Source of the DNA: RUG11867 sp964553435
Lineage (GTDB): Bacteria; Bacillota_I; Bacilli_A; RF39; UBA660
Length of the DNA: 8,457 bases
Assembly (NCBI GenBank): GCA_964553435.1
Contig: CAZKKM010000070.1
Location: 1-8,457 of the forward strand
Direction: 5' to 3'
This document shows positions 1-6,466 of the stretch, piece by piece (the stretch's first letter is position 1; each line of letters starts with the position of its first letter). The translations under genes were made by a program, and so were the position numbers. The notes below the pieces were generated by a model. The model saw only the letters and a list, made by a program, of their open reading frames with translations. It did not search any database and was not told the DNA's origin.

Positions 1-56
1 TACACTTTTTATTATATTTGATTCTAATTTTTCCGATACTTCTTGACTCTAACATC

Positions 57-80
57 GGCAATAAAATTTTTTTTAATGCC
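57..80 (-). repeat. Inverted repeat just past the peptidase gene, possible 3'-end hairpin
   Basis: On the minus strand GGCATTAAAA (80-71) pairs with TTTTATTGCC (66-57) with one T-T mismatch around a 4-nt AAAA loop. It starts 10 nt after the TAA stop of the peptidase gene. No U tract follows, so it is not a classical terminator; it could stabilise the 3' end or be chance in AT-rich DNA. A second, overlapping option pairs CCGAT with ATCGG (58-54 and 36-32) around a 17-nt loop. Positions 1-89 hold no gene that I can support; a TATAAT on the minus strand at 16-11 has no clear -35. Confidence 0.3.
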
Positions 81-89
81 CAGTTTGGA

Positions 90-1142
90 TTAAATTTTGG
101 CATGAGTTATATCGCTAATTTCTCTTTGTTTTTGTTCTATGTATTCTTTTATGGCTTCGAAAGATTTTTTGGGAAAATGTTCGTCTCGTATGTCTATTCC
201 TATAGATATTAGAATTGTAGACAGGGGCATATTATCGTAGTCACAAAGATGGTTGGCAAGATGTACGATGTCATCGAAGTTCGAGTAAGCACGGGCATAG
301 AATGCAAGGAGCGAGCTGAGAAAGTATCTGTAATTAGCGGTTATAAAATCTTCGCTGAGTATTTGTCCGAGGCTATTGGGGTCACTTTCTATTTCTTCGG
401 CACATTCATCTACGATGGCACATAAATCTTCATAGAAGTCTTTGCATTCTTCCTCGAAAGTTTCTTTCTCAATTCCAATAATGTATTTTTGTAAGAATTT
501 GACTGTATGCACATTTAACGGGCCAAACTTCGAATAAGCGAGGAGTATTAGTTCGTATTCGGAAAGGTTTTCGGCATGTCTTTTCATACTTCTCAATCTA
601 ATTAAGGGGTCCAATTCAAATGGGGAAATACCTTTTCGATACATGTAATCGGAGGCGAAGAGTTCAAAATAAATGGATAAAAATTCGGTCAGATAGTATC
701 TGTTTGCCGAAGAAATTAAACCATTAGTATAATGCATAAATTCGTGTATTAAAATACGAACATCTTCGTAATTAAAATTTCTATTGATATTAATAAGTTG
801 TCTCGTATTGCCATTTTCATCAACTACTTTATGAACAGAGTCTGGATACTCGTGTTCAAAGCTAAAATCGAGTTCTCCGCTTGGAAGTAGATTATCGAAA
901 GTGCTCAAGTAATTTTCATCGATATTACCGACAATTTCACGAGCGATGCGAAATACTTCGTCATAAGTAAGCAATATTTGCTTAGTAGAGCTTTTTAAAG
1001 AAATTCCATCGATATATTTGAGGAAAGCATCATTCAGTTTACTTATAGACAAAATGTTAGTAAGCAAAAACGAGTCTTTTCTTTCTAAATATTTACAAAT
1101 CTCATTCAAATAGTGATTCAGTTTTTTGTATATTTCTTCCAT
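90..1142 (-). CDS. Short M3/oligoendopeptidase F-like zinc metallopeptidase (putative)
   Basis: This 350-residue protein has no signal peptide or membrane segment and should be cytoplasmic. I do not recognise a named family. The zinc motif HEFMH is at 133-137 in LIHEFMHYTNG, followed by TEFLSIYFELFASDYM (152-167). The spacing ExxSxxxE (Glu153, Ser156, Glu160) and the following DY match the third-ligand helix of M3 peptidases (EVxSxxNEALLxDYLL in oligoendopeptidase F, EVPSQMLE in neurolysin). A later segment rich in Tyr and small residues (TANYRYFLSSLLAFYAR, 268-284) resembles the substrate-binding Tyr region of PepF. The N-terminal 130 residues are helical and charged; residues 225-256 are very acidic. 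The length is well below PepF (about 600), so this would be a reduced gluzincin peptidase cleaving short peptides (inference). An inactive or regulatory relative is possible. The start is the ATG after GAGAAG. It forms a separate unit after the parA operon. Confidence 0.82.
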   Translation of the reverse strand: MEEIYKKLNHYLNEICKYLERKDSFLLTNILSISKLNDAFLKYIDGISLKSSTKQILLTYDEVFRIAREIVGNIDENYLSTFDNLLPSGELDFSFEHEYPDSVHKVVDENGNTRQLININRNFNYEDVRILIHEFMHYTNGLISSANRYYLTEFLSIYFELFASDYMYRKGISPFELDPLIRLRSMKRHAENLSEYELILLAYSKFGPLNVHTVKFLQKYIIGIEKETFEEECKDFYEDLCAIVDECAEEIESDPNSLGQILSEDFITANYRYFLSSLLAFYARAYSNFDDIVHLANHLCDYDNMPLSTILISIGIDIRDEHFPKKSFEAIKEYIEQKQREISDITHAKI

Positions 1143-1174
1143 AATTATCTTCTCTTTTTTCGTTTTATATGTTC

Positions 1175-1180
1175 ATTATA
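1175..1180 (-). promoter_or_regulatory. Likely -10 box for the M3-like peptidase gene
   Basis: A perfect TATAAT on the minus strand lies about 33 nt before the ATG at 1142. The region upstream is very AT-rich (ACTAAATATAT), and no good -35 is present at 16-18 bp (only TTTAAA/TTTTAA). The ribosome binding site is weak (GAGAAG, about 6 nt from the ATG). The box lies just after the operon terminator, so a separate transcript is likely. Confidence 0.45.
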
Positions 1181-1200
1181 ATATATTTAGTAATCTTTTT

Positions 1201-1228
1201 AAAAGAAAAATGCTTCTTTATGAAGCAT
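1201..1228 (-). terminator. Rho-independent terminator ending the parA-abgT operon
   Basis: On the minus strand ATGCTTC (1228-1222) pairs with GAAGCAT (1216-1210) across a 5-nt loop (ATAAA), followed by TTTTCTTTT (1209-1201). It starts 4 nt after the TAG stop of the AbgT gene. The 7-bp stem is short, but the U tract is good and the position is right. Confidence 0.75.
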
Positions 1229-1232
1229 ATGT

Positions 1233-2768
1233 CTACAATATAGCATTCGTGCCTATACCGAACGGAAGGCCTATTATGTAAAGGACAATCAATATTGTAA
1301 TCCATACGAGAGTCATCGCTCCGGCATAAGGCAGTATATCGGTGATAGATTGTATCAAGCTCGTCGGCTTTTCGGTTTCACTGTTCTTGTCGAGAATTGC
1401 CAAGTAGACGGCAAAGTATGCCATGATTGGTGTCAGTCCATATGTGATGCATTCTCCTGCTCTAAAAACTAGTTGGGCAAATTCGGCAGTCATACCGGCA
1501 TTCATGAAGACCGGTACCATGACTCCGCTCAATATCGACCAACAAGTGACGGGCGAAGGCAAAAATATGGTTGCAATTGCTGAGGCGAGAAAGCCAACGA
1601 TTATGAGAGGAATTCCTGTAAACCCTGTCGAAGTTATAAATTTTCCTATAAACGCGACGACTATTGTTCCGATGTTCGTCGCTTTGAATATCGAAATAAA
1701 AGTCGAGGCAAAGAATAAGATGACAAGAGATTTGCCGACGTTATCGAGAGAATGACCGAGGTATGTACTCACATCTTGGTTGTTCTTTATCGTGCCAGCT
1801 CCGATTCCGTAGAACAGTCCACATATGAAGAAGAACAATGTAACTACAAAGACGAAGCCTTGGTTAAAGAATGAATTGTATCCGAAAAGTTTATCTATAT
1901 AAAGCTCTTGGCTGTAATCGAGGAGATTGCCACTGAAAGGTAATCCCGGTATGATGTTGTAGACAAAGATGAGAATGTAGATGATTCCAGCTGTCAACGA
2001 CAGCGCAAGTCCTTTCTTTTTCTTTTTATCTAAATAGAATTCCTCTTGTTCTTCCGGAACTTCGTATTTGCCCATCTTTGGAACTATAACTTTTTCGGTT
2101 ATAACTGTCACGATAATCGCAGCTATTATAGTCATGATTATCATGATGAAGACGAATGCCAAGTTGTTTATCGTATATGTCGCATCCAATGAAACCGCGG
2201 CCGCTTCGGTATAACCGATGAGCGAAGCATCGATGGAACTCAAGAATAAGTTGATACCTGTTCCGCATGTGAGTCCTGCAAAAGCCATGATGATACCTGC
2301 TTTTGGATTACGTTTGCCATATTTAAAGCAACGTGCACATATCGGCAAAAAGATGATGTACGATAAATCGCCCATGATACTCGCGACAACAGTAATCAAG
2401 GAAAGGACAAACGTGACTTTCAATTTGCTTGCCTTTTTCGTGAGAAGAGTGAAGAATGCTTCGAAGAAACCACTCTTGTCCATAATACCGATGCCGATTA
2501 AAACGATAATCATGTTGATGAGCGGAGCAAAACTTGCAAAGTTTGAAACGGTTGTACGGAATATCATTTTGACACCAGAGAGATTCAACAACGAGTTCAC
2601 TATGACTGTCGTCGTGTTCAAGTCTCCTCGAATTGTGTTGACAGTATTGTAGTCTTCCGATACTCCAAAGAAGCCCATTATACCACTCAACAAAATGGTT
2701 CCCAATATGAGTATTATGAAGGCTATTACTGGGTGTAGCACTGTTCGTTGTTTTTTCTTTTTAACCAT
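1233..2768 (-). CDS. AbgT family transporter (p-aminobenzoyl-glutamate / antimetabolite)
   Basis: AbgT proteins either import p-aminobenzoyl-glutamate (E. coli AbgT) or export sulfonamide-like antimetabolites (MtrF, YdaH); sequence alone does not tell which. The 511 residues contain many hydrophobic segments, including about 12-32, 84-96, 117-140, 202-223, 254-272, 304-324, 347-374, 384-402 and 486-505. Family signatures are HPV after a basic start (12-14), FASFAPL (78-83), GIGIMDKSGFF (92-102), GDLSYIIFLP (133-142), AFAGLTCGTGINL (162-174) and SSIDASLIGYTEA (177-189). Near the C-terminus are PSPVTCW (404-410) and FRAGECITYGLTPIMAYF (435-452). The re-entrant-loop residues correspond to Asp180, Ser405, Trp410 and Arg436. 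The Asp after the Arg in MtrF/YdaH (RxGD) is Glu439 here. The ribosome binding site AAGGTGG is inside DUF951. It is the last operon gene, followed by a terminator. abgA/abgB-type hydrolase genes are absent from the window. Confidence 0.93.
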   Translation of the reverse strand: MVKKKKQRTVLHPVIAFIILILGTILLSGIMGFFGVSEDYNTVNTIRGDLNTTTVIVNSLLNLSGVKMIFRTTVSNFASFAPLINMIIVLIGIGIMDKSGFFEAFFTLLTKKASKLKVTFVLSLITVVASIMGDLSYIIFLPICARCFKYGKRNPKAGIIMAFAGLTCGTGINLFLSSIDASLIGYTEAAAVSLDATYTINNLAFVFIMIIMTIIAAIIVTVITEKVIVPKMGKYEVPEEQEEFYLDKKKKKGLALSLTAGIIYILIFVYNIIPGLPFSGNLLDYSQELYIDKLFGYNSFFNQGFVFVVTLFFFICGLFYGIGAGTIKNNQDVSTYLGHSLDNVGKSLVILFFASTFISIFKATNIGTIVVAFIGKFITSTGFTGIPLIIVGFLASAIATIFLPSPVTCWSILSGVMVPVFMNAGMTAEFAQLVFRAGECITYGLTPIMAYFAVYLAILDKNSETEKPTSLIQSITDILPYAGAMTLVWITILIVLYIIGLPFGIGTNAIL

Positions 2769-2955
2769 TAGGTTTATCCACCTTCTTTTTCATTTTTTTA
2801 TAAAACTCTACGCGGTCCATCATTATTTCATGACTACAGCCGGTGCATTTGAGTTTGAGATCGACACCGAGCCTCGTAATCGTCCACGTTTTGGAACCAC
2901 AGGCATGAGGTTTTTTCATTTCGACAACGTCGCCTAAAACGATATTATTTTTCAT
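2761..2955 (-). CDS. DUF951 family small zinc-binding-like protein
   Basis: This 64-residue protein matches the DUF951 family, which is almost confined to Bacillota and has no established function. The hallmarks are LGDVVEMKKPHACGSKTW (7-24), a central TRLGVDLKLKCTGC (27-40) and the following MMDRVEF (45-51). Cys19, Cys37 and Cys40, with His17 or His42, could form a zinc site, giving a compact beta-barrel or ribbon fold (inference). The C-terminus is Lys-rich (KKMKKKVDK), which suggests nucleic-acid or ribosome contact but does not prove it. The ribosome binding site AGAGG is 6 nt before the ATG, within mscS. The gene overlaps its neighbours by 11 nt at the start and 8 nt at the end, so it is translated as part of the operon. 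Position next to mscS and parB is a recurrent context for this family. Confidence 0.93.
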   Translation of the reverse strand: MKNNIVLGDVVEMKKPHACGSKTWTITRLGVDLKLKCTGCSHEIMMDRVEFYKKMKKKVDKPNG

Positions 2956-3751
2956 GATGCACCTCTATTTCCATTTGATTATATGGAATCTTTATTTTGT
3001 TTTTATCGTATCTCTGTTTGATAAGTTTGAGAATTTCACGACGATAAGTCCAAACTTTGCCTGGGCTACAATAAATTCTGATGCCATATTCGATACAGGA
3101 ATCTTTAAAATCGTTTATTCCTATGAATGCCGTGTCCTTTTTCATCGTTTCCCAGTTTTTGATTTCTTCTACAATATCGTTCAAAATCTTTTCGACTTTT
3201 TCGATTGGAGCTTCGTAAGCTGTGGGGATTTTGATGAGTGTGGATGCTGTCTTCTGTGATAGATTAGTTATTTCGGAAATGTTGCGATTGGCGATGATGA
3301 GAACTTCTCCATCGAAATTCATAATCTTCGTCGAGCGAAGACCGAATTCTATTATTTGACCGTTAAAATCATTGTATTTGACGAAATCGCCGACAACAAA
3401 GTAGTTATCCATGATGATGGAGGCACCACTGATGATATCTTTTAAGCTATCTTGCAGAGCCAATGCTCCGACGGCAGAAGCGATACCGAGACTTGCGATG
3501 AGCGATGAGACATCCATTCCGAAGAGGTCCAAAATGATAATCAAAACGATGGCGATGAGAAGCCATTTGAATATGTTTTTCAAAAGTTCGATCACGGTAC
3601 GTTTTCTCTTTTTATCGTATTCACTTTTGTTTTTGGATAGCAATTTTTCGACGGCAAATCGAAATAGATTATACAATAGATAAGCGATGGCTATCGTGAT
3701 TATCGTACCGATTACTTCTTTGCTCGTAAGTATCTCGATCAATTTTTCCAT
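2945..3751 (-). CDS. Small-conductance mechanosensitive channel, MscS family
   Basis: This channel opens under membrane tension to release small solutes on hypo-osmotic shock. The 268 residues fit a minimal three-helix MscS. TM1 is at about 12-34, a Lys/Arg-rich loop at 40-52, TM2 at 58-78 and the pore-lining TM3 at about 81-113, which is rich in Gly/Ala/Ser (IASLGIASAVGALALQDSL). The conserved beta domain follows (DNYFVVGDFVKY, 115-126), with GLRSTKI (137-143) and a cytoplasmic alpha/beta vestibule. The C-terminus has the family-like PYNQMEI, close to the PYPQ strand of MscS proteins. The ribosome binding site GGTGA sits 6 nt before the ATG, inside the end of parB. The end overlaps the next gene by 11 nt. 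MscS genes often sit near parB and DUF951 in Bacillota. I cannot assign a subfamily name such as YkuT with confidence. Confidence 0.95.
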   Translation of the reverse strand: MEKLIEILTSKEVIGTIITIAIAYLLYNLFRFAVEKLLSKNKSEYDKKRKRTVIELLKNIFKWLLIAIVLIIILDLFGMDVSSLIASLGIASAVGALALQDSLKDIISGASIIMDNYFVVGDFVKYNDFNGQIIEFGLRSTKIMNFDGEVLIIANRNISEITNLSQKTASTLIKIPTAYEAPIEKVEKILNDIVEEIKNWETMKKDTAFIGINDFKDSCIEYGIRIYCSPGKVWTYRREILKLIKQRYDKNKIKIPYNQMEIEVHHEK

Positions 3752-4659
3752 CAGTATTCACCGTCCACATCGATGTTGATTATTTCTAAAATGCGAGTCA
3801 AATCTTCATCGGATTCAAAAGGAATTGTCACTTTTTTGGCGGAGATGGTCACTTTTGTCCCTATTTTTTCACGCATGGCATTTTCATATACCGAATATAT
3901 TCTGTTCAAAGGGACAATTCTCGTAACTTTGTGTTTTTTACGAATATTTTCTCCTTGGGAAATGCTCTCAAGTTCGCGCACACTCATCCCCGAGTTGACG
4001 ATGCGATATGCCAGCGACGTGACATAGTCTGGGTCTTCCATCTTGCTCAAAATTTTAGCATGAGCCATACTGATGCGGCCTTCGGAGACGAGTTTTTTTA
4101 CATCTTCGGGAAGTGAAACGAGTCCGAGAACATTGGTAATATAACTGCGACTTTTCGATACTTTTTTTGCAAGTTGCTCTTGTGTCAAAGAAGATTTTTT
4201 GATGATGTTGTCGTAAGCTTCGGCCTCTTCAATCGGATTGAGATCTTCCCTTTGGATGTTTTCGAGAAGTGCCACTTCCATCATCTCTTCATCGGTGTAG
4301 TCTTTGATGATAGCAGGAATCTCTGTGTATCCGGCCAATTTAGCCGCTTTCGTCCTGCGTTCGCCGGCGACGAGTTCGTATCCTTTGATACTCTTTTTGA
4401 CGATAATAGGCTGAAATAAGCCATGTTCTTTTATCGATTCGGAGAGTTCTTGCAGTTTTTCTTCATCGAATACGCGCCGGGGTTGAAAGGGATTGCTTCT
4501 GATTTCAGAGATGGGTATATTTTTGATATCTCGTTCTGTCGCTTCGGCGACTATCTCTTTTTCTATTTCTTCAAAGCTACTAGCTCCTTCGAAGTTGATG
4601 TTTTCGTTACTGAAAAGTTGTTCAAGTCCTGTTCCAAGCGCTTTTCTCTTAGTTTCCAT
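3751..4659 (-). CDS. parB: Chromosome-partitioning protein ParB/Spo0J
   Basis: ParB binds parS sites near the origin, spreads along DNA as a CTP-dependent clamp, loads SMC/condensin and stimulates the ParA ATPase. Over 302 residues it shows the N-terminal ParA-activating box KRKALGTGLEQLF (4-16) and the NPFQPRRVFD segment (57-65). The CTP-binding GERR motif is at 99-102 (GERRTKAAKLAG), followed by ENIQREDLNPIEEA (133-146). The DNA-binding helix-turn-helix is around 158-178 (LTQEQLAKKVSKSRSYITN) and is followed by GRISMAHAK (194-202). The C-terminal part (about 245-302) would be the dimerisation domain. The length is typical or slightly above Spo0J. The start lies inside parA, and the stop TGA shares one base with the ATG of the next gene. 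No sporulation gene is visible, so the neutral name parB is used. Confidence 0.97.
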   Translation of the reverse strand: METKRKALGTGLEQLFSNENINFEGASSFEEIEKEIVAEATERDIKNIPISEIRSNPFQPRRVFDEEKLQELSESIKEHGLFQPIIVKKSIKGYELVAGERRTKAAKLAGYTEIPAIIKDYTDEEMMEVALLENIQREDLNPIEEAEAYDNIIKKSSLTQEQLAKKVSKSRSYITNVLGLVSLPEDVKKLVSEGRISMAHAKILSKMEDPDYVTSLAYRIVNSGMSVRELESISQGENIRKKHKVTRIVPLNRIYSVYENAMREKIGTKVTISAKKVTIPFESDEDLTRILEIINIDVDGEY

Positions 4660-5434
4660 CGCGTTCGATGACCTCCTTTGCTAAGTTAAGATAGGCTTCC
4701 GTTGCTCGGCAGGTCGGATCGTATTCGCAGATCGGTTTGCCGTGGCTCGGTGCTTCTACTAGTCTTATAAGTCTAGGAATTATAGTATTGAATACTTTGT
4801 CACCGAAGAATTTGCGAACTTGTTCGACGACTTCGAGTCCAAGATTCGTGCGCGAATCGAGCAACGTCAGAAGAACTCCTTCGATGGTGAGTTCGGGATT
4901 GAGTTTGGTTTGAGTCATGATGATAGTATTCAAAAGTTGGGCTACACCTTCTAAAGCAAAGAATTCACATTGTACGGGGATGAGCACTGAATGACTGGCA
5001 ACGAGCGCATTCAAGGTATGAACGCCCAATGATGGAGGACAATCCAAAATAATATAATCGAAATCTGCCTCAATTTCCTCGAGAGCTTTTTTTAATTGCT
5101 GATTTTTTTTGAATTCCGGATCGGCATATTCCATCTTGTTGAGTTCTGTTTCCAATACGGCCAGGTTTATAGTCGCCGGCATGATGAATAACTTTGTAAA
5201 CTTCGTCTTGATAATTGCATCGCGTGCTGAACATTTGTTTATGAGCACTTCGTAGATGCTGTACTTGATTGAGCCTTTATTTACTCCTAGTCCAGTGGAA
5301 GCATTACCTTGCGAATCCAAGTCGACAAGCAAAGTTTTTTTGCCCAATTTTCCTAGAGACGCGGCCAAATTTATGCTCGTTGTGGTTTTTCCAACTCCAC
5401 CTTTTTGATTAACTAAAGAAATAATTTTTGCCAC
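4649..5434 (-). CDS. parA: Chromosome-partitioning ATPase ParA/Soj
   Basis: ParA (Soj) is a Walker-type ATPase that dimerises with ATP, binds DNA without sequence specificity and works with ParB at the replication origin. In Bacillota it also affects DnaA-driven initiation. Counting from the GTG start, the deviant Walker A KGGVGKTT with its signature Lys is at residues 11-18. The Walker A' segment LLVDLDSQGNAS is at 35-46, Walker B IILDCPPS at 128-135, and the conserved QCEFFALEG at 155-163. The length, 261 residues, is normal for chromosomal Soj (about 250-260). I chose GTG at 5434 because the protein then begins with the family-typical (M)AKIISLVNQKGGVGKTT and has GAAGGTG at good spacing. 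The alternative ATG at 5452 adds MKVWYK and lacks a ribosome binding site. It is the first gene of a five-gene operon, and its last codons overlap the parB start by 11 nt. Confidence 0.96.
   Translation of the reverse strand: MAKIISLVNQKGGVGKTTTSINLAASLGKLGKKTLLVDLDSQGNASTGLGVNKGSIKYSIYEVLINKCSARDAIIKTKFTKLFIMPATINLAVLETELNKMEYADPEFKKNQQLKKALEEIEADFDYIILDCPPSLGVHTLNALVASHSVLIPVQCEFFALEGVAQLLNTIIMTQTKLNPELTIEGVLLTLLDSRTNLGLEVVEQVRKFFGDKVFNTIIPRLIRLVEAPSHGKPICEYDPTCRATEAYLNLAKEVIERDGN
4671..4678 (-). promoter_or_regulatory. Perfect Shine-Dalgarno of parB inside parA
   Basis: AAGGAGGT, fully complementary to the 16S rRNA 3' end, lies 11 nt before the parB ATG and within the last codons of parA. 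It is the strongest ribosome binding site I saw in the window. This suggests that ParB is made at a higher level than ParA, whose start is a GTG with only a partial site (inference). Confidence 0.75.
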
Positions 5435-5443
5435 TTTATACCA

Positions 5444-5450
5444 CACCTTC
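5444..5450 (-). promoter_or_regulatory. Ribosome binding site deciding the parA start (GAAGGTG)
   Basis: GAAGGTG on the minus strand lies 9 nt before the GTG at 5434-5432. It overlaps codons 1-3 of the alternative longer frame, which begins with ATG at 5452. No Shine-Dalgarno-like sequence precedes that ATG (only A-rich AAATAAAACAAA). This supports the GTG start. Confidence 0.6.
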
Positions 5451-5471
5451 ATTTTGTTTTATTTCTTAACT

Positions 5472-5500
5472 ATTTTAACATATTTATGGGGTATGTACAA
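5472..5500 (-). promoter_or_regulatory. Promoter of the parA operon
   Basis: On the minus strand a -10 box TAAAAT (5477-5472) is preceded by TGT, making an extended -10. TTGTAC (5500-5495) lies 17 bp upstream as a partial -35. The predicted start is near 5465. That leaves only about 12 nt before the upstream ATG at 5452 but about 30 nt before the GTG at 5434, which favours the GTG start for parA. From 5501 to the terminator at 5594 I see nothing else. Confidence 0.6.
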
Positions 5501-5565
5501 CCAAAGAATTGAAGTAAATTTCATAATATTTCGTAGTGATGTTTTTTTATAGAGGATTCGGAATT

Positions 5566-5594
5566 AAAAAAACCGCCTGTTTATTGCGGTTTTT
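5566..5594 (-). terminator. Rho-independent terminator between the unknown exported protein gene and parA
   Basis: On the minus strand AAAAACCGC (5594-5586) pairs perfectly with GCGGTTTTT (5576-5568) around a 9-nt loop, and the T run continues to 5566, giving seven T in all. The arms are symmetric A-tract/T-tract, so the structure could also work in the opposite direction, but no plus-strand gene leads into it. It lies 22 nt past the TAA stop of the 259-residue gene and separates it from the parA operon. Confidence 0.85.
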
Positions 5595-5616
5595 GTTCGT
5601 CGATAGCTCTATTTTT

Positions 5617-6396
5617 TTATTTAGAATCATCTTTTTGTTTGGTGAATATACGAGGAGCATTGTAGATTTCTTCGAAGGCGATGTAGTCTTCTATAGTGTA
5701 TTCGGCTGAGACGTACTCTTCGGGCAAGAGAAGTGACAGATTTACTTCACTTATCGGCATCGCTTCAGTGCGAACGATTCCATTGCCGAATTCGTCATAG
5801 TCCGTCGTCTCAGAAAAATTCAAGACAATATCTCCATCAAGGGCAATGGATTTTTCTACAGTTTCGACAGAAGTTGGTCCGGTAAACAGGGTCACTTTGG
5901 AATAATATCCTTGGGCGACTGTAACATCGTCGTTTCCATTTATGACGAGAACGTTTTGAAATTCGGCATGAATGCTCGGGTCTTTTAAGGATGTATATCT
6001 CATCACAACGGCCTTGATTTTGGTGTTAGCATCATCGAGATATGGCTCGAGAAGAGTGTTTTCAAAGATAGCAAAATTTTCAGATAGTTCTTTTTCCTGT
6101 TTTCTCATATCGATACTAGGCCAAGAATCTTTTGGTGTGACAAATATATTTTCGGCCTTTTCCGTTTCAGGATTTTGATAAGATATCACACCAACTCGAT
6201 GGACAGGTATTTTTTCTTCTTTTAAAAGTGGTTCTTCAACTGTTTGAACTGTCGGTTCTACGGTTTCTTCTATAGTTTCACTCGGTAGTTCAGGTATATT
6301 TGGCTGGTCGATTTCTCCTTTGATTGTCGATAAAGCCAAACCGCTGAGAAGAAGTACACAGGTTGCACCTGAAAAAAATCTAATTTTATTTTTCAT
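5617..6396 (-). CDS. Exported or membrane-anchored protein of unknown function
   Basis: I do not recognise a family. The 259 residues start with a basic N-terminus (MKNKIR) and a hydrophobic stretch at about 7-24, which is a signal peptide or N-terminal anchor. There is no convincing lipobox: the only cysteine (13) follows GAT, without the Leu at -3. Residues 28-64 are a low-complexity linker rich in Glu, Pro, Thr and Val, as is common between an anchor and an extracellular domain. Residues 65-250 look like one mixed alpha/beta, largely beta-rich domain with acidic character and no cysteines. It includes a predicted helix with MRKQEKELSENFAIFENTLL near 97-116. No catalytic motif is evident. 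The start is supported by TGAGGT 8 nt before the ATG. The gene has its own promoter and terminator and lies between ftsH and parA. The product should act outside the membrane; any role in the envelope is inference. The reading frame and compositional coherence make a real gene very likely. Confidence 0.88.
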   Translation of the reverse strand: MKNKIRFFSGATCVLLLSGLALSTIKGEIDQPNIPELPSETIEETVEPTVQTVEEPLLKEEKIPVHRVGVISYQNPETEKAENIFVTPKDSWPSIDMRKQEKELSENFAIFENTLLEPYLDDANTKIKAVVMRYTSLKDPSIHAEFQNVLVINGNDDVTVAQGYYSKVTLFTGPTSVETVEKSIALDGDIVLNFSETTDYDEFGNGIVRTEAMPISEVNLSLLLPEEYVSAEYTIEDYIAFEEIYNAPRIFTKQKDDSK

Positions 6397-6421
6397 TTTT
6401 ATTTACCTCACTTTTTATGAT

Positions 6422-6450
6422 ATTATAAGTCTTTCGAATGATAAAAGCAA
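6422..6450 (-). promoter_or_regulatory. Promoter of the 259-residue exported protein gene
   Basis: On the minus strand a perfect TATAAT lies at 6427-6422. A weak -35 box TTGCTT (3 of 6) lies at 6450-6445, with a 17-bp spacer. The predicted start near 6415 leaves a leader of about 18 nt containing the ribosome binding site TGAGGT (6410-6405), 8 nt from the ATG. The weak -35 suggests modest or activator-aided expression, which is inference. Because it follows the ftsH terminator, the downstream gene is probably its own unit. Confidence 0.55.
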
Positions 6451-6466
6451 GCAACCGCTCCAAATC

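Noticed and set aside
18..212. Plus-strand open frame of 64 codons at the left edge
   Set aside because: It overlaps the C-terminal part of the convincing minus-strand peptidase gene, lacks a ribosome binding site and is Phe/Tyr-rich in the way expected of antisense AT-rich DNA.
2218..2652. Plus-strand open frame of 144 codons opposite the AbgT gene
   Set aside because: It lies fully antisense to a conserved transporter, has no ribosome binding site or family resemblance, and is explained by the codon pattern of the real gene.
4081..4130. A partial parS-like stretch (AAGTGAAACGAG) inside parB
   Set aside because: Only one half matches the TGTTTCACGTGAAACA palindrome and the other arm is absent. 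Other TTTCACG fragments (near 933, 3036 and 3867) are also half sites. No full parS was found in the window.
6340..6396. Lipoprotein signal in the 259-residue exported protein
   Set aside because: The only cysteine, residue 13, lies inside the hydrophobic segment and is preceded by Gly-Ala-Thr, not by a Leu-x-x lipobox, so an ordinary signal peptide or anchor is more likely.
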